From positions 714,501 through 778,500 of the forward strand of contig JAOANU010000011.1 in the NCBI GenBank assembly GCA_034387635.1: a stretch of 64,000 nt of DNA, in the 5' to 3' direction. The notes beneath the pieces were generated by a model. It had not been told where the DNA came from. It saw only the letters and a list, made by a program, of their open reading frames with translations, and did not search any database. This DNA is from Rhodosporidiobolus odoratus (lineage: Eukaryota; Basidiomycota; Microbotryomycetes; Sporidiobolales; Sporidiobolaceae). The translations under genes were made by a program, and so were the position numbers. Positions 56,201-64,000 of the stretch are shown piece after piece; within the stretch, counting starts at the first letter, position 1, and each line of letters starts with the position of its first letter.

Positions 56201-59041
56201 GATAGTAGCCTAGTTGGGGTGATCAATCAGAGAATGGAGAGCGACGGGTTAATTACCTATACCTTCTTAGACTACTATGTTCGTCTAATTTGACTATACG
56301 CTTTGTCTAATTCGACTCACCCCAGAGTCGAATTCGACTTTCGCTCTCGCCCTCTCTGGTTGGCTCCCGCCTTCGTCGTCGTCGTCGTCTCCCCCTCCTT
56401 TGCTTGTCCTCGACAACGTGTCGCGCGGCCAATTGACTCTCGCTCGCGGCAACAGAGTACGCCAGCAACCCTTCCTACACCGTCGACCGCGCCTCAATCG
56501 CCGTTCGTCAAAGTACAGCAATCTCCTCTCGTCCGTTCGCCCTTCCATGCCGCTGCTCGTCTCTAGGTAGCGATTTATACACGCACCCACTATGTATTGT
56601 GGTACTGTGCCGCTTGCGGTCAACTCGCTACTCGCCCATGCCGGCTACTCGTCCTTGCCGACTTCTCGCCCTTGCCGACTAGCTTTCAGGCGCCTCGCCG
56701 CTGGACCTCGCAGCGCACTTGACGCTCCACAGTAATGTCGCCGCAGATTGGTGTACGAGCGCAGGCCTGGGAGGAAGGGAGATGAAGGACATGGAGTACT
56801 TACGTTCAACCTAAATATAGTGTTGCCGTTCCAGCTGGTCAAGTGATAGCTGCTGGCACCATGTAGAGTGTAGCAGCTAGCAGAGTGACAAGCAGACTGT
56901 CTGGGTTGAAGAGCTGATATGCCTCGAATCCTTCCTTGTTCCCGTCTTTCTTCCGTTTCGCTTCGATCGGCGCTTGCTCTAGCATTCAGCGTAGCACACC
57001 GGCCTGTCCTGCAAAGGAGGTGTCTTTGGCCTATCAAGCTTATAGAACAGGGTGTAGACCGAATGCCTCACACTCAACTCACAATCTCTCGCATGCTTGC
57101 CCTTCAACCTCCACTAGCTGCTCGCTCAGACTCCAGCCTCACGGATGTATCACGTCGTGACTATGTCAACGTGCTGACGTGTGCACGTGAAAGAGGGGGC
57201 CATCTCAGAGGTATACACCAGCAGGTCAAGGTGGATGACGGAAAGAGCGGGAAAAAAGAGTACTTGACGATATCAGCCCTACAAGACTTGCATCCCTCAT
57301 GAACGGGGTGTTATACGCTGATTCAGAGGGCGGATAGCGTCAAGGGTCAATGTTGGGGTTATGAAGAGCTGCAAGCCCCCCACTTCTCGACAACCAGGAG
57401 GGTGCAGCTCTCGTTAAAACCACCTTTGAGTCTGCAGTGTGGCTGTTTCACATGAGAGCCCTGCAGGGAGTCACCGAGCGACTTTGCCTCGAGACTCTGT
57501 CTGGGGTGCAACATGAAAGATTGCCCCAGAAAGCACCCGGGCATTTACTGCTGTCAACAAGCCGTTTCAGCGACACGCAGGCCAAATTCACCTGCGAGTT
57601 GCCTTGTCCAGCGGCCTAGCACCACCCTCGGGTGGCCGATGAGCTTGATCCTGCCGTGAAGGCACTCAACCTTGCGCAACAGAGAGTTAACATAGATAAA
57701 AGAGAGGAAAGCGCAAAACAACTCGATCTGCAGATCTCGGAGCTTGGTGCCAGACGCACTACAGGTCCTCACATGTGTATTGAAGGCAGGACAGGTATAC
57801 ATTGGAGGCTGCCGCATGCCCTCGATTGGCTACACCTCTCTACAGCAGATTGAGAAGGTCATGGATAGGCGGTAGTAGTAGAAGGGGGTAGTTCACTGTA
57901 ATCACACAAACCAGATCAGCATCTGTCTTCACCAGAGTGAGGAGCAGAAGATGAAGGCGCACCGATTGACTTTCTTCGTTCCAACTCGCTGCTCGACCTG
58001 GCCGCGCAGTCGATGAAGGCGATAGCGGGCGGGGGTCGATGGCGCTCAGAGAGTGTGGAAGAGGAGATGGACCCAGGCCTGGGAGGGAAGTCGAGGTTGG
58101 AAAGGGAGAGGTGGGGAAGGAGAAGTTGAAACTCGAGTGAGGAGAAGGGAAGCAAGAAGCGAAACGCTCTCCAGCTGCCGTTTTGTTCGCTCGGGTGACG
58201 TCATAGTCAGCAGCTGACTCGAGCTCGCTGTTTCGCGAGTTGTGCATCTCACTCGCCTCTCTTTCCCCCCACTTACCCGACTCGGCCTTGATTCCCCCAC
58301 TTGCTCTTCGCTGATTCCCCCCGCCTTCACCAGCGCGCTATCATCCTTGAGCAGGCTACCATCTTTACCACAGCCGTTCTCCTGCAATGAAGTAGCGTCC
58401 GCCTTCGTCATGCCCGTTCTCCCCCGCCTTTCTCCCTCTTCTCACTTCTTGCAGACTCCGCTTCTCTTCACACGCAAAGTTCGTCAGGCTTGCACGCGCT
58501 TACGCCTACAACTCGGCGAACGTGATTGACAGCTGCTTTCAACCGCAGCAGCCCGTCTCTCTGTCTTTGGACAAGGTGTCGAGGTGCGTCGATCTTTTTT
58601 GGCTGCTTTATTCTCCTGGTCTGCCGGTCCTTGGAAGTCACCTTGCATGAGTCGGAGCGATCCCTGTGATGTACCGCGGTCCCAAACACGCCGACTCAGA
58701 GTTGTTGCTGGTGTGGTACGGCTGTTTTTTCGCAACTTGAGACCCGGCCCATGTTTGCATTTCTTTTCCACTCCCCCTTCTCAGATCTGCGCTCACGCCT
58801 CGCTTTTCAGCTCTCGCCTATTTACACTGACTACCGTGCACAGGTCAGCCGGTTTTTATCGCTGTCCTGAGCCCGCCAGCTCCACCGCGTCACCCCCATC
58901 TTTCTTCTCTCTCGCTGTCTCCAACCTGTCCCTCTTCCTCTCTTCGTCGATACGTCGGCAACGCTCATCCTTACGCTCTCTTGCATCCTACCTTTGCATT
59001 TCGGCGCTGACATCCCCCTTTCGCCAATTTACCTCCATCAG
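56201..59041. other. Gene-poor interval without confident coding regions
   Basis: Many short frames on both strands, none with recognisable domains. CT-rich tracts lie at 58240-58480 and 58740-59040 on the plus strand and look like promoter or leader of a plus-strand gene whose end is at 59293. Possible exon fragments (for example FVRLARAYAYNSANVID near 58490) could belong to it, but I cannot chain them with confidence. Confidence 0.35.
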
Positions 59042-59293
59042 GTCGACGTTCTCGACGACGTTCAAGCCCGCCTTCTCCAATACTACCAGCAGCTCTCGTC
59101 CAGCGGGGCTTCAAAGGTCAGGAGGGTGTCCCTTCCGATAGAGGTCGAGACACAGGCTCAGCGATTGTGGTCGGCGTCGAGGGCGCTGTCGGGCCTCATG
59201 ACCGAGGCGAATAGGGCCGGGGTTGAGGTGTCCTTCCATTGGAGCCTCAGCATCACCGGGGGTTCTTTCGGGCGCAACTCTTCTGTAGCGTAA
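59042..59293 (+). CDS. Terminal exon of an unresolved plus-strand gene
   Basis: Begins after a CAG acceptor at 59041 and reads VDVLDDVQARLLQYYQQLSS, then LPIEVETQAQRLWSASRALS, GLMTEANRAGVEVSFHW, to TAA at 59291-59293. The helical, Gln/Leu-rich pattern suggests a small coiled-coil subunit of some complex. Upstream exons lie somewhere in 58400-59000 but are not resolved, so neither the start nor the function is given. Confidence 0.4.
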   Translation, partial: VDVLDDVQARLLQYYQQLSSSGASKVRRVSLPIEVETQAQRLWSASRALSGLMTEANRAGVEVSFHWSLSITGGSFGRNSSVA

Positions 59294-60238
59294 CAGGCAT
59301 TGACGGCTTGCGGATGGAAACGAGATGAACAGCCTTCCTACAACTGACGACGTTCAGCGACGCAGAAAAGGGTCAGTTTCGAGAAAGCAAAATACGCCAA
59401 AGCGGACTCACTCGCAAGACTGCTGGTTGCTGCCGTTCTTCGACACGAGGCAGACGGAGACGACTCGCAGTCGAGACGAGACAAGAAGATGTTGGGTCTG
59501 AATAGGAAGACAGAATGGAAAAGGCACACCGAGGGAAATGCCAGCCAGGGTTGAGCCCAATGCAGCGGTGCTAAGACAGACACCTCAGCCGCATCAAGCC
59601 AGTTTGACGGATTCGCGCCATGACGACATTTCGACGGTGAAAGGAGCGGTAGGGGGACGTGTTCAATCAGCTCGAAGCGCAGTGGTGGCGGTCCGGGCCA
59701 TGTCTGTACAGCCGACAAGGGTCGAGGAGGGCGGCACAGCATGAGAGGTGGCGCGAAGGTGTGAAAAGAAAAACTGTAAAAAGGCAAAGGCCCAGCGCCG
59801 GTCGTAGACCCTCGCTCTCGCAGCGGTGACTCGATCCGCCGGCTACAGCGCGAGCGGAAACAGGTCGTGCCGGCTAGGTCGAATCCCGTACGAATGGACA
59901 GGTTAGACAACAGCCCTGAGAAGGTGTGCTGAACGAGCCACATTGCAATCCGTCTTAGTTTGATGTACATACACTATTCCGTTTAGCTTGCGGTCCTTTG
60001 ACTAAGCCGTCGCCAAGGCATTGTATTCGCATCGTGCGAAACCATCGAGACCACGGTAGAAGAGAAGACGAGGTATTCCGCAGCGACAAAGGGGGCTCAG
60101 CGAAGGATCCAGCACATGAGCACTTAGAGTACAATCCACCAACTAAGCTTGAAGACCTTGCTTGCACTGTTGTGGACGTGAAGGCACATCGTCAATCGAG
60201 AGCACGGGGAAAGAGCAAGGCGAGACTCACAGGTTAAC

Positions 60239-61260
60239 CTAAGGGGGATCGCTGCACTCAAGCTCGTCCCCGCCGCGGGACGACCGAGAGAACAACGCGT
60301 ACTCTGGCACTTGCAGATCAGCGGAGAAGACCTCGCAGCTAAGATGAACCCCGCTGCGCCGCCCTGTCTCGCGCTCGAAGGCTGTTTCGGCACGGCGAAG
60401 CCACGTAGTCGAGTTACGGCTCCCGGCATGCGCACAGGCGCGGCTCGCCAGGAAGCAGAGGAGGCTGATACCGTCGTAGACTTGGCACTCTTCGAGATGG
60501 CGCACGGTGTAGCAGACGCGATTGACAAGCTCGTGAGGGGAATGGCGTTGGGGGGGGACCGCTTGAGGTTGGTTGCGAGTTCGTGAGCAGTCTCGCGGGC
60601 TTCTTCTTCATCATCCTGTGGAGCTCGACAAGCTTCGCACAGACAATGTGACCCGAGTACCTCTTTCACGAGGTAGTCGGAACGGGTGTCGAGACCACCG
60701 ACGATTGGTGACTTGTAAGCTATGCTGATCTCTTCATCGACTTTAATCTCTCTCATCGCCAAGAGCGTTATGACCGGCTTGTGAGCGGGTGGAGGCGCAG
60801 GATGGAACCAGACAACGGCGTTGGGAGAGCAGGAGTGATTGAGGCGCGCTGTCAAAAGGAAGAGGGCTTCTTCTTGAGAGGATGGCGTCAAGCTAGGAAT
60901 TGTGAATGAGTTGCTCGTCCATTTGGCGAGGTCAGAGGCGCCCTGAAGGGTCTCATACAGGTCTCCAATGTGAGTCGGCGGCTGAGGAGGAAAGCGAGCC
61001 TTGATGCTTCTCACAGCGCGTTTCTGATCGCGGTTGGTGGGAGCAGACGAGGCCAGCGCTTCTTCACAGTAGATAACTGACCCAGCTGCAATGTCGTCAA
61101 CCGCAAACACCCCCTGACCTTGAACTTTACTCGAGCGAATATTGACGCGGTGTGGGAACGCTTCAGATGCTACAGAGCATGTAATCAGCCCCGCTTTTCA
61201 TTTGTAATGTTTCGCAGGAACGTACCGGGGGTAACGCTGTACCGCCCCGTGAGGTCCGCA
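60239..61260 (-). pseudogene. SET-domain protein with a homopolymer frameshift
   Basis: SET-domain methyltransferase-like gene. An exon from 61169 downwards reads AFPHRVNIRSSKVQGQGVFAVDDIAAG, then ARLNHSCSPNAVVWF (the NHSC cofactor motif), REIKVDEEISIAY, and post-SET-like LGSHCLCEAC. An upstream exon ends at 61226 (IADLTGRYSVTP). The frame is lost after NLKRS at a run of eight G on the plus strand (60550-60557); the next frame continues sensibly as HELVNRVCYTVRHLEECQ and DGISLLCFLASRACAH to a stop at 60239. No intron with GT and AG fits. One base more in the run would restore a single frame, so this is either a sequencing error, a recent null allele or slippage. The N-terminus upstream of 61260 is unresolved. 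Confidence 0.6.
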
Positions 61261-62118
61261 ATGGTGTTGCAATCTTGCGTGGTGGAAGAGGGGGAGGTTG
61301 GGCTGGGAACGGCGGAGAACCGGGCGGGAAGCGTGCGAGAGGCCACAGTTCAGCGCAAAGGTGTTGGCCAAGGTCTCCAGGCCGATACCAGCGTCAGGCA
61401 GTGAGAGGTAGCACGCGCTTAGTCGAGAAGTCGCCTCGGGTTTGAGTTTGGTTGAGCGAGAGACGAGAGAAGGGCGGATCGGTAGAGAAGGGGCTGAGTT
61501 GTAGCTTGGGAGTGGGAGAGCCTGTGTGGGCGTCTCTCGGAGCTGCTCGGCCGGCGTAAGGATCGAAGCGCGCGGCCGGGCAGCGAAGCTGGGGAGGCAA
61601 TCCGGGGAGGCGGGCGGGAAAGAAAGAAAAAACTGCTGATGGATGGAACGCAGCTGACCTGGGTAACGCCTACGGAGTAGCAAGATAGATCGTCTTGATA
61701 GCGAGAGTTCGTCGGTTAAGGGAGCTTGCGTCGCTTGGAAGTATGAGTTGGAAAGAAAAAGCCTCGAGAAATCCGTGTTCTTTCGCTGGGCGGGCGGGTG
61801 GGAAGCGAAAGAATCACCCAAAGAGGGCAGCGAGGAAAGCGAGTAGAAGACACGAGCACGAGAAGGGCTAGGAGGCGAGTGAACCTCCGGCCGTTGTCTG
61901 GGAGAAGCAGTCTCTCTTGGGGAACCGGCTCTCCCTCGAGCTCCTTCCTCCTAAGCGCCCGCGAGCTTCTCGATACCTGCGAGCTCTGGTCGAGGAGGAA
62001 GCAAGCGGAGTCCGGAAGTTATCGATCTCATTCCTCTCGTCTCTATCCCCCTCTACGGTGGAGTACGAGCGTGCTAGCGACCTCGTACAACCACTATCTA
62101 CTAGCACCGCCTGTCTTC

Positions 62119-63359
62119 ATGCCGCGTCTACCTTTCGAGCTTGAGATCGAGATCATCACCCTTGCCGCAACAACAGCATCACCTTTCCCGGTCGCCTTGC
62201 TCTTTGTTTGCCAAGCATGGCTGCACACGCTTCTCCCGATATCGCATTCCCGCCCGGCCATCGTCTCTCCTCGCCGCCTCAACAAAGTAGCCTACCCTTC
62301 AACGCTCACCCACATCCGCTATTTTGGAGGCCATCTACCAACGCAAGAGACACCGGACGACCACGATATGGATTACACAGACCCGAGGGCGGGACGTCGC
62401 GGCGGGGACTTACACTACGAAGGCCTGGAGCAAGGCAGACGAGCCCTTGTCAGTTTTTGCTCTCTATGGCCAGTTGCACGTTCCTGATCCCCCTGCGCTT
62501 CTAGATACGCCTCCTGCACGCCTGCGCACCTACCTTTCGAGCGCTGCTCTTCGCCGGCGACCTCATCATGGTGATCGACGATCAAGGGCGTTCTCGCTTT
62601 CGTGTCCTCCTCTGCCTGCATTCTCTCGCCGTCTTCTCGCCCCTCAGCCCTTGCGAGTTCTGTCCCGACGCCGTCGGGTACCTCCTCGCCTCGGCATCCG
62701 CAACCTTGCGCCGGCTCACCGTCTGTATACCCGAGTCGGCCGAGGAAACGTTCGCCGTCCAGCAGCGCCTGCCGCACATCGAAGATTTGCGTCTCAACCT
62801 CTGAGACGTTGACAGCTACCGGGGTAACAAATACGACTGGAGCGAGTGGGTGTTTGGGCGGCGAATCTTCACCCGGTAGAGTTTACGCAGGGTCGAACTC
62901 AACACGCAGTTGGAATGGTTGGACTACTTCTTTCATCCCCGCGTCGGCGGCCAGTCTGCTCGAGTCGTCGCCTTGCGGATCAACCTTCAAGAGTTGACAA
63001 ACAGACCTGGCGACAAAGGCCTCGCGTGGTTCAACGACTCGCTTGCCCGCACCTTGCGACTCTTCCCGGCGCTTCAACACTTTGAGCTCTACTGGCGAGG
63101 ACAGGTCGGTCATCGGCCCGAACCCAAGGACATTGAGCACTCGGTTGCTGGTGAGGCCTGCACGACAGTGCTGAGCGCCTTGCCGTCGTCGTTGCTCAGC
63201 TTTCGCAGCAACATTCAGTTCCGACTCGACGATCGCCCAGTCCAGTGCTTGCCGCCGGCGGTGCGCGCTACGTCGTCGATGTGGGTCAGCGAGGTGGTAG
63301 GCTATACGGAGTGTGATTTTCTGGGGGCGCGATCGGGTGCGCGACGGATGAGGCTGTAG
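62119..63359 (+). pseudogene. F-box/LRR-like sequence with in-frame stops and frame changes
   Basis: Starts MPRLPFELEIEIITLAATT, an F-box-like opening, and ends in a leucine-rich, repeat-like region (GLAWFNDSLARTLRLFPALQHFELYW). The apparent coding moves from frame 1 (62119 to about 62330) to frame 2 (about 62330-62540) to frame 3 (about 62540-63359) without convincing introns. In the last frame it is interrupted by TGA at 62802-62804 and TAG at 62877-62879 with sensible sequence on both sides (IEDLRLNL, DVDSYRGNKYDWSEWVFG, RRVELNTQLEWLDYFF). This pattern fits a decaying member of an expanded fungal F-box family. A set of very short introns cannot be wholly excluded. Confidence 0.55.
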
Positions 63360-64000
63360 GTGAGGGTTGAACAGCATATAGAAGTCGTGCGAGACAAAAT
63401 TTGAATCGTGCAACGCCGCCATGCGGCAAGGTTATCCATCGCCCTTGCGTCGAAAGAGTCTGTCAACGTTGCGTTGAAAAGGTGCCAAGTTCCTCTCGGT
63501 ACCTGTCAACGTTGAAATGACTGCGGTTAGCAAGTGGCTGCATCAGTTGGACCAGATCAAGCAGTGGAAAGCGCAATTACAGCTATCTCAACCCTCCGAA
63601 AGGCTACAACACACTCGCCCTGACAAGCGCTTCAACTTTCCTCACTTCTCGACGAGCCTGCCCTCCTCCCCGTCAACCCCTCCCCGCAGCTTTGTCCACC
63701 TGCCCCGACCGGTCACTGCCTCACCTCGGTCATCCACTCGTCATTCGGCCATCCAGAAGACCGCTCTGGGGAAGGAGAGTAGGAGCGCTGTACCCCGGAA
63801 AGAGGACGGCGACTGTGCCCCTGCGCGCTCACCCAGTCTCCTGCGTCAGAGCTGCGTAGGCGCCAGGTAGTCAGAGTGCGGAAGACAACTTCGACATGCC
63901 CTTCTTCGCATGCCTCGTTCAAGGGAAGAAAGAGAGGTGTGGTCGACATGCCGTACAGAGCAGAGGGAAGAGTGAGGGTATGAAGCGACGAGCTGGTCAC
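63360..64000. other. Window end, possible partial minus-strand gene
   Basis: A minus-strand frame running off the window end (63713-64000) contains FLPLNEACEEGHVEVV, which resembles the first helix pair of an ankyrin repeat. Only this fragment is visible, so no gene is called. The remainder has no supported feature. Confidence 0.3.

Noticed and set aside
59820..59910. GGTCGAATCCC word resembling a tRNA T-loop
   Set aside because: The flanks do not pair into an acceptor or anticodon stem, so I treated it as chance.

Overview
The window reads as nuclear DNA of a GC-rich, intron-dense basidiomycete fungus. Most genes are split by 50-140 bp introns. Donors are very often GTGCGT, branch points look like CTGAC or CTGAT, and acceptors are CAG. 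Gene content (fungal Hsp12, Ste24, Alg13, Smi1/Knr4, Zn2Cys6 regulators) and this splice style fit the Pucciniomycotina, and red yeasts (Rhodotorula-like) would be my guess. That placement is inference; no rRNA or barcode is present. I rebuilt exons by hand from splice consensus, family motifs and reading phase. 'Length divisible by three' below means the proposed exons add up to a whole number of codons.

Layout. 0-9.9 kb: an Hsp12-like stress gene, a single-pass Ser/Thr-rich membrane protein, CBC2 (cap binding), a MutY adenine glycosylase and ALG13. 10-20.5 kb: NSRP1-like splicing regulator head to head with a Nudix CoA diphosphatase (PCD1), then an SmgGDS-type armadillo protein and a Pumilio protein with eight PUF repeats. 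21-30 kb: two multi-pass membrane proteins of unknown function flanking two short lineage-specific four-exon genes. 30-36 kb: a large disordered protein and the CAAX protease STE24. 36-42 kb: two tandem cytochrome P450 genes whose eleven exons have identical lengths. 42-50 kb: FKBP12, a small basic nuclear-type protein, a complex I accessory subunit, a Zn2Cys6 transcription factor divergent from a short-chain dehydrogenase, and an alpha/beta hydrolase. 51-56 kb: SMI1/KNR4 and an Alba-type POP7/Rpp20 protein. 56-64 kb is gene-poor and decayed, with a SET-domain gene broken by a G-tract frameshift and an F-box-like sequence with in-frame stops.

Most genes are housekeeping: RNA processing, DNA repair, glycosylation, prenyl processing, cell wall. 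The P450 pair and the regulator-dehydrogenase-hydrolase group are the accessory metabolic part. The most unusual items are an apparent 2-nt micro-exon inside the zinc-cluster motif of the transcription factor, the exon-for-exon conserved P450 duplication (including 8-nt and 14-nt exons), and a candidate GC-AG intron of 138 nt in one P450 copy that is open in frame. I found no CRISPR, insertion sequence, tRNA or rRNA.
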